A stretch of 64,000 bases of DNA from Monosporascus cannonballus (lineage: Eukaryota; Ascomycota; Sordariomycetes; Xylariales). Below are positions 11,500 through 24,100 of this stretch, one piece after another (the first letter of the stretch is position 1; the number at the start of each line of letters is the position of its first letter). Where the stretch lies: positions 70,361 through 134,360 of the forward strand of contig QJNS01000086.1 in NCBI GenBank assembly GCA_004154925.1, given 5' to 3'. Under the pieces are notes generated by a model. That model did no database searches. It saw only the letters and a program-made list of their open reading frames with translations, and had not been told where the DNA came from. The translations under genes and the position numbers were made by a program.

Positions 11500-14400
11500 C
11501 TTGGATCCGAGACCAGCTTATCGTGATGGACCTTAGAAGCTTCCCACCAGAACGAGAGTATTTCTACCGATGCTATGAAAAAAAAAATATTAGGTTCACT
11601 CCTTCCAGCGGAGATAAAGATGATATGGCTGAATAATAGCAAATATGGTTGGAATATCTAGAATATAGCGAGGTGCGATAGGGAAAGAACTTGTATGTGC
11701 AAGGAGGGGAGTACGAGGAGCAGGAAGCGAGCGTTCAGGAATAACAATAATCCCAAAGGTTGACTCCGAACAATGTAACATGGTCATCGATAGTCTCTCG
11801 GAGCGGCTTCGTACTGCAGTTGTTGGCCAAGGCAAGGCCGGCAATAGGATTGTTTCATGAACGAGCTGGGAGAACGGGCAAACAACAGCAATGTTTGATT
11901 AAATAGGTAATCATGACTAGATGCGTTGTAGACAAGCGCGTATGTACTAGGTGAGGGAAATCACGAGGGGGCATAGCAGCTGTGCACGAAATAATAGCAC
12001 TGGTTGTGAATCAGAGCGACTTACAATCACGAACCTTGAGATGCGGACCAAGAGAGCGAGGCTAGCTCGACCGGATCAGAGGCTATCGCTGTTCAACCGA
12101 TCAAGGTCAGGATCGGGTAGTACACGGTCTCAGGAAAAGAATGGCTGACTGAAGAATCGAATGTAAAGGGAGAAGTGTGCATAGATAAATGAACCCGTGT
12201 AGTATGTGACAGGGAAGTCGGCGGCTTAAGAATGCACTAAAAGTGTACGCGCAAAGACGAAATGAAGATATTTGTGTAACAAGGACGAACCTCGACCTAG
12301 ATGGTGATGTTATGGAGAAGGCCGGTGGTGCTGTGGAAAAAGCAGCAAGGTTGAAGAAAAGATTGAGCCTCGAAATAAGGTATTTACCAGCCGATGAGCA
12401 GCCAAACAATTGGTGATGGTAACTTCAGGAAGGAACGAACGGTAGAACGGTCACTTGAGTAATCACAAGCATGGATGACCAACGTGATTTATATTGATTA
12501 ATGACTTCTGTATAACGGTAATGCTACCCATTTTCGCATCGGGTTGACGTGGGAAAGCACGCTTACACCACATAATGTATTCATGCGAGCGGTTAAACAT
12601 GTACCTACGAACTCCTACCCAGCCAATGTGGTGATTCACCTTTTAACCCAAGTACACTGCCAATAGCTTACCGTCCCAAAAGTAATGCGACTTGCCTTCA
12701 CAAAGCCTCTTGTTTGACTGGTAAGTGTTCGCCGGTCTCCTTTCGTTATATGTAAGTTGCGGGAACGCATTCTCCGTCAGGGTTGTCCCTCCACAGATGT
12801 GTTGAAGTGGGGCATTGATCGATACTAGTGGTGGATCACACACATGAAACGCCATTTTGGGAAATGCCTATGACTCGCATTGATTGTGTGGGGAAAGTAG
12901 CGGCTGCCAGTAAAATCCGCACCCAGGCCCCATGTTGTGGATCAGGGGTACATTGCCAAGGCCTGGAATGTTCCGAATCGGAATTCATTCACCGGCCAAT
13001 CAGGAACCTGCTGCTTCTTGGAATGCGTAGATATTCTGGTAAACTATACAACCGAGATATAGGGAAGCCCAGCGTACAAAGCCCGTAGAGTTCAACCAGC
13101 CGATGTGACCTGAGACTACAAGGACATTATACCAAAGGCGTACATCATAAATTAGGTGCTCAACCATTCTTGAGTCAATGTATGTAGGTGTTGAGGTTCG
13201 GCAACCCAAATCTTTAGACCGGAGCTACTTAGTCATCCAGCTCAACATGCACCGAATCCAAACATTATGTAGGTACCCGCTTCTTGGGAGATCATACACC
13301 CAAAAGTGAATCAACTAAACTAATCCATGGTATCATAATGAATGGCTTGGTAAGTCTGAGATTGTCTTTCCCAGTCCCCGCCTGGGTGGCTAGTCAATGT
13401 CTCAATTGGGCTACGTGATCGCGTCTTTATGACCCAGCGTTAAGACGCGTCAAGTCCTTGGCCGGGACTGTGGAATATATATGCGCTTCTATCCTTTTCA
13501 GCCCACGCCTTGGAGTGCCTTGTGCACTGAGTATTTGGCGTATGGGCATCTCAAAGTTAAGCACAATCCTTCATAGGCATTTTCCACGTTACATTCGTTA
13601 CGGAACACAACACATGTACACGGGTAATATGTACCTAGCAACGAGAGTAAATTAAAGTACATCACGAATATAAACCCGGTCCCGTTTTGTACTTACTCGA
13701 CTGCTGTGGTCAGTTGATGAGAGCACTTATACCCGGCGGTGGTGTTGGTGTAAGGTGTAAGTTGCCTTGAAGTTCATCCTTCGGGGCCCTTTGAAAGGCT
13801 GAGAAATCTTGTCAAGAAAGCTTAGCTTGTTTCAAAAGCCGTTAAAAAGGAGCTTAATCATAAGCGATCGATGCTCAGGTGGGGCATGACATTTTAGCTA
13901 CAATCATTGGCTACGGCATATGCAGCTGCCCCATTCTTTTGCCATCATATCGTGTCAGAATATCGATAGAATATTCTCAGAGATGTAACTAAGACGTGGT
14001 TCAGATATAAAAGCTGATCTGACACTTACCTGTAGCAAGAAAACGTGAGATCTTTGGGTGGTCTAATGAAGATGAAGATGTTAGGTACAAGCCAAGCTTT
14101 AGGTTCCGGTTGGAATACCCCTTCCTGTACGGTGTGGCACCTTCTGAAGTGCCCGCCGTCTCCACATATATGTATTAATTTAAGAGTCCGATTCATCTCA
14201 AACGTGATAAATATAGCAATACCGGAGCTTCCCTTGACCTAATCTCACTGTCACTTTGTAGTCGTGCCGTGTTTAAAGGCAAGAGCCACAAGACCATGGT
14301 CCTGATGACTTGGAGATATGGAGCCTAAAAGTCCCCCTTCCGTCTCCATCAAAACTTGAGGCAAACCGACAGACCTTGCAGCGCTTTCTTCCAACAACGC

Positions 14401-16754
14401 TGGATAACATTGTGCCATGGAATCCGCGGAACCTACACGATATGCTGTGCCATGGACGGATTACTCACCCGCCGCGTAACGCGCTTGGTTCCTTGAGGTC
14501 GTAGGAGGACCTGTTAAGTCAGGCCCTGATGATCGAATATGCCCGCCTGGATCTGAGCAAAGCTCATGCTCCGTGCAACCGAGCATATCATCCCGGACTT
14601 GGCACAGCATGGTTGGTGTTTGTCCACATCCAAGCAAAATCCACAGAGCGGTACTGCAGATCGTGTTCCAAACGGCGATCCCCTGCATCTGCAGACTCCA
14701 GGTCCAGGTTCGCCGGCTGTGGCAATTGAGGAGCCTCAGCTCAGGAACACATGTAGATACTCAGCCTCATCATGCACGCCACAGATTTGCGATGCAGCGA
14801 ACGCTACTTCGGTATCAGGCATAATATTTAAAACACTGTCATGTAGCTGTGGGCCGCGCCAATAGTTACGTTATACAAATTAGGTTTAGCTTGTATATGG
14901 GCTAACCCTCGATACAGGGCAGCTGGAACTTTAAATATGGGACGGGGTTTTAAAGCTCTAGCGCGGCGACCTGGCAGTGTTTTTAAAATTACCCATAACA
15001 CCGTAGTGCACTCGCAATTCCTTCCTCAGGGGTAGAGAGGGACTCACCCTTTCATGGTTTCCCCCTGGTTGCGATCGCTTTCCCGCTTCCCCATTCTATA
15101 CCCACTCTCCAGTGTGGGACAGTCTCCTATATCCTAACCTAACACAACCATTCTTCTGGCTCCCGTTCCTCCCCTGTCCTGTGGCGATTGACGGTGGTCC
15201 TCGCTTCTTAGACCTTCATGGATCGCTCCACTGTCGATTTTGGATGTCAGTTACCATGGATCGCTAATACTTCATCCAATTCTGTTGATATTGGGCATCA
15301 AATCATCAAAACTCACCGTGACACGTTGATAACCGGTCGACTTTTGTCAATTGATCACCACATCATCGTCTTCGCCATTGTAAGGATCCGGTAGCCCTTA
15401 TCGAAGACTAAGTGGCATCGTCAAAGATTAAGAAGCACCGCTAAGCGATCATTTAGGGCCTTGGTAAGGTCCCTGGATTATTAATTGCCATCAAGGTTCA
15501 CTTAGGCATCATCATCGTCATCTATCAATCAAGCAGCCATCAAAATGATCATTAACTGTGTCTCAAATGGCGAATTCCCCAATTCCTCAGAAAATCCATA
15601 TCATCAGCAGTCATCCGCTCGTCGATCGCCCCCACTACTTACCCTAACTCGTACTTTTGAAGTGTCGTTGACCGAGGAGGTCTAGTTTTCAATCGCCAGT
15701 GTCTGGAAGTGTACTGGCTTGGGTTCGATCTGTCATAGTTGGCCTTCCTTTTCCTCACCGGAGACAGCATCGAAGACGATGGCATGTACTGGGAATGCCA
15801 GAAATTTGATGGAACTGAAGCGATTCGAGTTGGAGAATACTTACGATGGTACTGATAGCTTCACCACCGCTAACACAGGTTAACGTTGGAAATCACTCGT
15901 CATTTTCAGTTGGAAATGGCCTGTGCAGAGGGCGTAGTCCTCGAGGCTCCTCGGTTCTGGCTGTATTCCAAGACGGGATTCATGGTTTAATGCCATCCTT
16001 CCTATGAATAGACGGACAATCATCTAAGCCTTGGCGACTGGGCAGCGCCGATATGTGGGGCACATCAGATTTTATTTCTGTACAGATTCAGCTGACGAAG
16101 CAAAACCCCTTTTCTCTGTACCTTTGGTGTAAAACTTTCTCAGCGTTAATAGGGACCTTAAAGCTAGACTCGAGCCCGGGGCCAAGCACATGCTCCACGT
16201 CCGTCCTTCATCGTGGAAAGTTGAATTGGGTTATTTTTATTGTGAGGCAACCTTTCGCGCTCCAAGATCTTGGGATTCACTTGGCATTGTGTATTTCCTC
16301 GTAATACTCAAAGTGACCTGTAGCAAGGAGATGAGGTGATCCGCCTTCCGCTCAACGCAGTCACAAAAGGGACCAATCAGCTTTCTGACAGCCGGCGCCC
16401 TTCATCCCAAGATCCAAATTAGGCAGGCCTTCCGAGACGACCACCTGCATCTGGGGCCTCGTGTTGAATGGTGTGCTAACAACACGTCGCGCTACTGGCT
16501 CACCCGCCACTCATGGCGTCTAATCCCTGTACTAAGAGCAGACCCGGGCCCACAGGTCAGAATCATACTTCTTCTCGTTGCCTGCCTCGAAATATCTCCT
16601 GGGATGGGAATTGATCAACGATCTTGCTCAGAGCTGCATACCGTCATTCGTTATCTCATTCATTAGCAAGAGGTGCACTTCGGCACCGTTCCGCTCGTTC
16701 AACTCGACCACATAATTCCCCCCTGTCTCGGTCGCCCAGGATAGCTACGTAATC
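11500..16754. other. Long gene-poor interval, no supported gene
   Basis: Over 5 kb of ordinary composition with only short chance frames. A run of ten A lies at about 11578-11587, probably in the promoter or leader of the minus-strand GH55 gene. From 15290 to 15540 the sequence is rich in ATCATC/CATCGTC-like triplets without a clear unit. I tested the frames near 12.8, 14.3-14.8 and 16.05 kb and saw no domain. A CCAAT motif at 16372-16378 is about 380 bases before the next gene. Degraded coding relics or non-coding RNAs may be present but cannot be shown. Confidence 0.45.
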
Positions 16755-17369
16755 ATGCTGTTTAATCTGGCCTACGGCCTTCTGGTCGCCGTCTTCGTCA
16801 CTGGGGGCACTGCGACCGCCACGTGCTCATCGAATCTCTTGATCGATGACTTCGCCCAGTTCTCGAGCAGTCTGAATGCCTTGGGCACTCGTGCCAGCGG
16901 TGCGTACTAGCTCAACACTTGTATCTCTACACGCACTCTTCCTAACTCGGGCACAGATGACGGCTCGATGACGTCCCTGGCGCTGTCCCCCCTGGGCGGC
17001 GGCATCTCCTTCGTGCCGGAGAAGATGTCGTACTTCTACGAGACGCTGCCATGCACGCAGGCCGCAGCTGAGGGCTACGACGCCGTCTCGTTCGCCATGA
17101 AGGCGCCGCGTGGCGCATCCTTCATGCTCGAGATCCAGACACGCGAGTCGTGCGACGCCGCCGAGTACCGGAGCACCTGGTACACCGTCTCGGGCTTCAC
17201 GGGCGAGACCCAGACCATCACCGTGCCGCTCAGCGCCTTCGAGGGCGCCAACACGGATGCCATCACCGCCTTCAACTGGGCCACGTGGTCCAAGTGGTGC
17301 AAGAAGAGTGTCCAGTGGGAGCTGGGCGACATCCAGCTCGTTTGCAGCGGTGCTGCTGGTGACGTTTAA
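16755..17369 (+). CDS. Small secreted protein with beta-sandwich, carbohydrate-binding-like domain
   Basis: Two exons, 16755-16899 and 16957-17369, give 185 residues. The 57-bp intron starts GTGCGT, has a CCTAAC branch site and ends CACAG. It splits a codon and keeps the frame. The continuous open frame seen in exon 2 alone would lack a secretion signal; exon 1 supplies one (MLFNLAYGLLVAVF then VTGGTATA, cleavage near residue 23). The mature part reads as an all-beta domain with LEIQTRESCD, WYTVSGFTGETQTITVP and a closing LGDIQLVC. This is the pattern of galactose-binding-like or CBM-like jelly rolls found in fungal secreted proteins, often beside glycan enzymes. Cysteines near residues 24, 81, 106, 161 and 182 could form disulfides. 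Substrate and role are unknown. It may bind polysaccharide or act as an effector-like protein; that is inference only. Confidence 0.75.
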
Positions 17370-18520
17370 GGGTGTTTGACCTTTAGACGTGCCATTCATC
17401 CCTGCCACCGATTAGGTTCACGTCATGGAGGGCTCCTAGAACCGCCACGACATGTTGATGCTACCGCCGATGCGCCGAAACGATAGGAGTTCTGGGAGAG
17501 CTTGTATTACGCCTCCGTCTATAGTGAAACTAATCAAATCGGCATCTAGCAGGTAATGCCCTTATTATATAGCCGATCATAATACAAACCAACAAAAAAA
17601 AATTCTTGGTGGTGATATCGAGTGTCGTTTAGGCCAAAAGCTCTAGCGAACGCTTAGCGATTGACGGTAACACGACCCCCCGTGCCGGAATCCCGTCCAT
17701 TCAGCAGCATTACATGCGGCCTGCGTGATGGCCGGCCTCGAAGGTAGTCAGCCGCATGTGGTTCGCAGACTGCTGCAATGAGACACAGTCTGCATCTAAA
17801 TGGGGTCGCATGCATTCCGATGCGTTTGATGCTTTGGGGCCTTCCACATCTTGGCGACAACGCCAAAATTGGGCTTCTGGGGTATCTTCCACCTACTCGA
17901 TATTTATTTCCTGTTCTGATTGGTGCGTAATTGGTCTCAAACAAGATACATCTTAAGATTCTGAACATGTTGATGTGGTTGGTCGCCTCCCTGGGCAGGC
18001 CTTCAATTGGAGTCTAACTTCTAAAATTTCCACTGCGCTTAGTGCACTCGTTGCCTGAAATGAATTTCGCCTGATTCCGGCCTTATCTGCGACTGTAAGC
18101 ACACGGGGCTCCATTTGTTTAGGGCATCTTTTTCTGATGCCTGGAGCAACAATCATTCAGGTTAGGGGTACGGCGAACCCTGACCTGAAACAAGTTGGGT
18201 GCCTGCTAGGTAACCCTGTGAAGATGATGATTCAATGACAACTTCTGCATCGCTTATGCGAAAGGTATCGAATTATTTCAAGTATTCGAAGGGAGTCATT
18301 GTCGAAAGCTGAAAATCTTGTTCCCCAACCTGTCTCGGCGTTTGTTCTTAAGTTGAGCGGTTTCTTTCAGGAACGGTGTCCCGATTTCCCCTGCTCAATC
18401 AGTTCTCCGGGCTTATCTGGCGGACAAGGCTCAACGTAACTTTCCGCCCGCAAAATATTCTCGACCGATTGACGCCCTGTAGACCGCCTGAAAACATTCA
18501 TTCGTCACCACAACTGAAAC
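17370..18520. other. Intergenic DNA, no gene seen
   Basis: Space between two plus-strand genes. Short open frames on the minus strand (17654-18156) have no domain features and I treat them as chance. It probably holds the 3' region of the secreted-protein gene and the promoter of the Nudix gene. A CT-rich stretch lies near 18365-18395. Confidence 0.5.
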
Positions 18521-19243
18521 ATGGACGGGACGGCAGCAGCGGCAGCGGAGACGGTCCCGGGTCCCGTACCCGCAGCACCGACGACCTTCACCGTCTCGCC
18601 ATCGCTGGCCGCATTCCAGAAGCCGCTGCGCGCGTACCTGGACGCGGACCCGCAATACGATGCAATAGTGGTGGGGGCATGTGTCTTCAATAGTAATAGA
18701 ACTACTACCAACGCGACTACCGCCATCGGCGACAAGCATAACAACACCCCCGCCCCCGCGACTCAGCAGGAGAAAGATGAGGAGGAGCCCCGGATCCTGC
18801 TCCTGCAGCGCGCGCCTACGGATTCGATGCCGTTGCGCTGGGAGGTCCCCGGAGGTGCGTGTGACCACGAGGACGAGACGCTGCTGCACGCGGTGGCGCG
18901 CGAGCTGTGGGAGGAGAGTGGGCTTCGAGCGGCCTCGGTCGAGGCGCTGGTCTTCTCCGGCAGCGGTACCGGTACCGGTACCGGCGTCATCGACCCCGAC
19001 GTGTTCTTCTCGCGGCGCGGGCTCCGCGTGCGCAAGTTCTCCTTCGTGGTCGGCGTCGAGGAGGGACCTGCGGACGTCCGGCTCGACCCCGCCGAGCACG
19101 TGGCGTTCCTGTGGGTCACCGAGGAGCAGGCCCGGCGCGGCAGATGCGGCGTCGTCGCGTTGAAGTTCACGACCCCCCGCCAGAGGGAGATTGTTTTGGA
19201 GGCTTTTAAGATGAGGAGGAAGGGGTTCGAGCCAGAAAAGTAA
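18521..19243 (+). CDS. Nudix hydrolase
   Basis: One exon, 240 codons, with an ATG in good context (GAAAC before it). The Nudix box spans residues 112-135: a Gly, then ACDHEDE, then TLLHAVA, then RELWEESGL. The metal-binding REUxEExGU half is intact. The spacing from Gly to the first Glu is six residues instead of five, a variant I recall from fungal members. LRWEVPGG precedes the box, as usual. Nudix enzymes cleave nucleoside diphosphates linked to another group (for example NADH, ADP-ribose, CoA or capped nucleotides); the substrate cannot be told here. Residues 1-20 are Ala/Pro-rich, and 57-90 hold an Asn/Thr/Glu-rich insert between the first strands. A GGTACC tandem at about 18964-18986 encodes Gly-Thr repeats. 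Predicted cytosolic, as no signal or membrane segment is seen. It is the last intact gene before the AT-rich block. Confidence 0.9.
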   Translation: MDGTAAAAAETVPGPVPAAPTTFTVSPSLAAFQKPLRAYLDADPQYDAIVVGACVFNSNRTTTNATTAIGDKHNNTPAPATQQEKDEEEPRILLLQRAPTDSMPLRWEVPGGACDHEDETLLHAVARELWEESGLRAASVEALVFSGSGTGTGTGVIDPDVFFSRRGLRVRKFSFVVGVEEGPADVRLDPAEHVAFLWVTEEQARRGRCGVVALKFTTPRQREIVLEAFKMRRKGFEPEK

Positions 19244-19479
19244 TGATAGATTGGGCTTTTATGAACCACATGTATAGTGGACTTCGAAGGACGGGGTAGG
19301 GCTTGGAGAAACCTGAGGGGAGGGGCGATTTCTGTCCATATACCCCACGAACACAGATTCCTTCACATAGGTCCAGCCCGAGAAATGTATTGGCAATGTG
19401 CCGGCTTGATGCAAATGCTAAAAAAATGGATTCCACCTGTAAGATGCTGCTTGGAGATTTTAGCTGGTAGGGCCACTAT

Positions 19480-19764
19480 ATGGCAAAGTGTAGTTTGCAT
19501 AAATGCGAATATGCTTTTATAAGACCCTGACATCACACACAGAAGCATATAACTGAAGGAAAATGTATTTAACAGGTTGCCTAACCTCTAGAAGGTTTTA
19601 GATAAAAAGTAGAGGTAGCGAACCCTCCTTTTATATACGTAAATATAACTGTAGCTAAGAGGAAAAGATACTAGAGGTGTATAAAGTAACTTTTTTCTAG
19701 TAAGTGATTAAATTAAGCCAAGGTTTAGCTATTTAATCGATTTCAGCTGGGTTCGATATATTTC
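19480..19764 (+). repeat. Flanking direct repeat, left copy (clean left half, RIP-mutated right half)
   Basis: Matches 58035-58341 in the same orientation. The best-aligned anchors are CATATAACTG, AACTGTAGCTAAGAGGAAAA, CCAAGGTTTAGCT and TTCAGCTGGG. In the left part (to about 19600) this copy keeps C and G where the other has T and A, for example CACACACAG against TATATATAA. From about 19660 on the reverse holds. The left limit is uncertain because the other copy is heavily mutated there. It begins about 240 bases after the Nudix stop. It could be an old LTR or another dispersed repeat; no coding sequence is visible. Confidence 0.7.
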
Positions 19765-20810
19765 CCAAGTTGTTAGAAATTAATAGCTGAAGTTTTTACG
19801 ATGTAAGAGAATTATTTTAAAAAAAATATCGTAGTTGTTAGTTTTAAAACAGAAACAGAAAATACAAAAAAGTTATACGACCATTGTTTTAATATGTTTA
19901 AGGTACGACCGAAAAGTTTTTAATAAAATTTAAACCCGTGTCTTTAGATGTTAGAATTTGACATTATATTATTAAATTATAAAAGCTTTAATAGAAAATT
20001 TTTTTATTAACTTTATTTTTAAAATTATTTAAAGATAAAAAGGAGAAAATTGTGAAGAAAAAAACGAGAAGCAGAAAACGGAAGTATTAACCTTTTGTTG
20101 CTAAATAATATCGAAAAGAAATTAATACTTCTTAAGTTTTTTTAGCTTTAAAATAATGTTTTAAAAGTTTAATAATATAACGAATTTTTAATATTGCTAA
20201 AATTTTACGAGTTTAATTAAGTTATTCGTTACTTTAACATTAATAAACGTTTATTTAATTTTAATGTTTTTGTTACATAAATTTCCCAATGTTAATAATT
20301 ATAAATATTACTATATTTTAATTTCAAAATTAAGCGTACAATTCTTTTTAGTAATTAACTGTATTATTTATTTAGTATTTATTTAAATAAATAAGCTTTC
20401 GCCTAATTTTACCATAATAAGTTTAAATAACTTTAATATAAAAGAGGATTAATAGTTTATAATAAAGTTAAAAGTTTAATTTTCGCACTTAAAGAAATAA
20501 TTATATTTTATTTATTAACTTTTTATATGATAAAATTACTAAAAAATAATAACATAAATCCTAAAAAACTTTTTCGAATGAGGTTATCCGTAAAAAAAAA
20601 TCATTTACGTATAGGAACGATCGTATGTTAAGATTTTCGTCCTTTCCGAATTCTAGAACTAAAGTACGTATAAAATAAACGTAAAGAATAATTTCGTTAA
20701 TAATATTAAAATATGTAAAACTTGGATTCTTATAATATCGTAACAAATAATTTTTTAATTAAATCCGGGCAAAGAATAATAATTTCGTATAATAAACTTT
20801 TAATCTTTTT

Positions 20811-20958
20811 GTTACGGCACTAGCAGAGCGGCTTATTTAAGCCACCGTTTAGCTATATGTACGCAAGCGCTACGCGCTTGCTAAATAGCTTTTTTCTTTT
20901 TTTCTCGTACAATAACAGAATATTTTCCAAAAACCTAAGAAACGTATAACGCTGTAAC
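20811..20958. mobile_element. Small inverted-repeat element, copy 1 (MITE-like)
   Basis: 148 bp bounded by GTTACGGC at the left and GCTGTAAC at the right, with internal palindromes (GCGGCTTATTTAAGCC region and GCAAGCGCTACGCGCTTGC). A second copy at 38633-38770 has the same order of blocks: GCGGCTTATTTAAGCC, then CGTTT(A/C)GCTATAT, then CTTGCTAA, then TTTTTTCTTTTTT. No coding capacity. It is less AT-shifted than its surroundings. I could not define a target-site duplication. Confidence 0.6.
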
Positions 20959-21199
20959 AGTTTGTTACACCTTCAAAAAAAAAAAAACAAACTTCATGGC
21001 AATTTACATAGCCTCGTTATAACACCTCTTACGCCGCGCCCTAGGTCCGCCGCTATTACGTCGCTACCTCGCTATAATATTCCCAGATTTCCCAACCCCT
21101 AAAAAGGTAATACGGGCACTAAGATACCTGCCTTTAAATATAGACAAAGTAATAACATAACGTTATTTTTTATATTTACGAATTTTAATATATTTTTTT

Positions 21200-24100
21200 A
21201 TAAATTCTTTTACTTAATTGCTGCTATAATACGATTTATTTATGATTTTATGTCGTTAAGGTTTTTTTTTATATAATATAAATATTTGTAAAAAATATTT
21301 AAGGATATTTTCGCAAATTTTAAAATTTTTTATTAATATATAAAATACGAAAATACTTAAATTAAAAACTTTTTACGAACATAAAATAATTAATATTAAA
21401 AACAAAGTAATTATTATATAAAAATTATTAATTTTATAACCGCCCAATTATTAGGAATTAAGCTATAATTAAACGAAATTACCTTAATAAGGTTTTTATA
21501 ATTATAAAATAATTATTACGATAAATAACATGATTTATTTTTAAAAACTTTTATTTCTAAAAATGCTTAATTACCGCAAAACGGTTATTATAATGAATTA
21601 CGGCTATAAAAAACATATTAAGATCGCTCGTTAATATTTTATTTAAAATAGCTTTATAACCCGGTATTATTTAATTTCTAATAAATATATAATATATTTT
21701 TTTAGAACAACTAATAATTACCGTTTTTACGGTTTTAAATTAGTTATATTTAAAAATAATGTTAAAAATCCGATAATTTATTAAAAATATTAATTAATAT
21801 TTTTTAATACGCCTAAAACTTACGATTATTTAAAATACTTATTTTTCGATTATAAATTACATTATATATATAACTTAATAGTTCTAAAGCAATATTTGTT
21901 TATATATATAATAAAATCGATAATATAATGATATAACTTATAAACTTTAAAACGTAATTATAAGGATAATATAATATAAATAACATAATTATATTTCTAA
22001 ATTAAATTTATATTATTATTTATATATTAACTTAAGTTTATAAAAATTTTTATATTTTAAAATATAATTTAATAATATTAGTTAACTTTATTAATAACTT
22101 TATATACCTAGCTAATTAAAGTTAGTAACCGCCAACCTTACGCGTTATTGTATTATAACAAAAAATTAACGGGGTATTTTAAGAAGTTTTCGTTTTGCAA
22201 ATATAACGCCCTGTTCTCGAAAATAATTAAAGGTAAATACGGTTTTTCAGAAACCTTTTTAATAACATAGCAAATCGGATTTTTCGTAAACGTATGGCCA
22301 AAAGCCAAACCGCCAATAAAACAATACGGTAACGTTTATCGAACGCCTCGGCGCCTTCCGAGCCCGAACTTATGTAACTAAATACAATAACAATCAAAAC
22401 TATTAGACTCCGCGCCCTTTTAATCGAAAAAAATAACGCCGACATAGGTTAAATCTTTACATATATTACAGAAAAAAAAGATATTATTCCTTTATATATC
22501 TTAACTAGCACTTATAATCTATAACGTTTAACGTAATACTTATAACGCCGCAGCAAAATATTAATACGGCATAATAGGAAAATATTTAACCTTTAAAATA
22601 AATTATAATTAAAAACGTTTATTAAGTTATTAAAATAATAATAAATTAAATTTATATATACGTTTTATAAATTCTAATATATTTTTTCTATTTCGTTTTA
22701 TTTATAACTTAATAACCGTACGGTATTACCGGTACGGTTTATGATAAATTACTAATATTGGTTTATAAAATTTATTAATATTAATTTTACGCGCTAAAAT
22801 AATATCCCTTATTATTTAACCCTTTAACTTTGTTAACTTAAATTAACAAATAAAATTATAACTGGTTCGATTACGATGGCCTATATAATATAACTTTATA
22901 TAAGTTTTATTATAAACAACCTTATTTTTTACCGATAGCTCTTTAATAATTTTAACGTTATCCTTAGGCTACTTTAATTTCGAAAATATAACCCGTCGAT
23001 CGATTAAACGGCAGAAATAATACGTATAAATAACAAAATAATATCGGAACTTTTAGTTTTTCCGTTTTTAATAAAATTATCCTTTATTTTTTAAATTATT
23101 TTATCTTATTTTAATATTATACCCGTAACGGTACGATTATTCCGCATTATTAATTTCTTAACGTTTTGCCGCATAAAAAACGTAATAATAAATTTTATAC
23201 CTTTATTTAAATTGTTCGTCTTTATAAATATATTATATAAAATCATTATTTTACCTCTTAATTATTATCTGTAAACGAAATAACGATATTAAAGTTTATA
23301 ATAATTTTGCGTAATATTTTGATTTAAAATAATAATGTCGATTCGAATATTATTCCCCTTAAATTCGGGCCTTTTATAACTAAATAATCGAAGCGCTTTA
23401 ATTACGCCGCGTAATCGAAAAAAATATATATAAAAGTACTTCGACGACAAACCACCGGCAATAATAACTGAGATTTTAAAAAAAATTACTATCTAAATAC
23501 TATAACTTAACAAAAGCGTTCGTTTTTTACAACGCTAATTCTTTAATACCGTACCGATTTTTCGACCATAAAATTAAATTATTTCTAGACCAAACGCCAT
23601 TATATAACTGCGTAAAAGTTATATCCCCTTATAAATTGCTGGCGATACGAAAATATATCGATAATTATTTGAAAAAACATTTTATTTACCTTAATAATTT
23701 TTTAAAAATAACCTTTATTTTGTTCGTAAAAAAACCGGCAAATAAAATACGTATTTACGTTAATTATCGCGGCCTTAATAATATTACGGTAAAAAACCGT
23801 TATCTTATTCCCTTAATCCGGGAAACTCTAAATATTTTTTATTCGGCGCGGATATTTACGAAATTCGATATCGTTATAACTTTTAAATATTTACGTATTA
23901 TTTTTAAGAATAAATAAAAATAGTTTTTATAATCCGATTTAAATTATTTAAATATCTTATTATAAATTTAAATATAATAAACATCCTAAATTTATTTAAA
24001 CACACTATTACATATATAGTATTTAAAGTTTTACATAAATACGTTATAATTTCCCTTAACGATATCCTAATTTATAACAAAAATTAAAAATATAAATATT

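Noticed and set aside
15700..15740. Possible tRNA B box (GGGTTCGATCT)
   Set aside because: It does not match GGTTCRANYCC, and no cloverleaf can be built around it.
16827..17408. 193-codon minus-strand frame opposite the small secreted protein
   Set aside because: The plus-strand reading has a signal peptide, a proper intron and a domain-like sequence; the minus reading has none of these.
18431..19269. Minus-strand frames of 168-222 codons opposite the Nudix gene
   Set aside because: The Nudix box is unambiguous on the plus strand; the opposite frames are compositional shadows.
22227..22445. 72-codon minus-strand frame inside the first Gypsy relic
   Set aside because: It lies antisense in the gag region of a plus-strand element, and its composition matches a shadow of mutated coding DNA.
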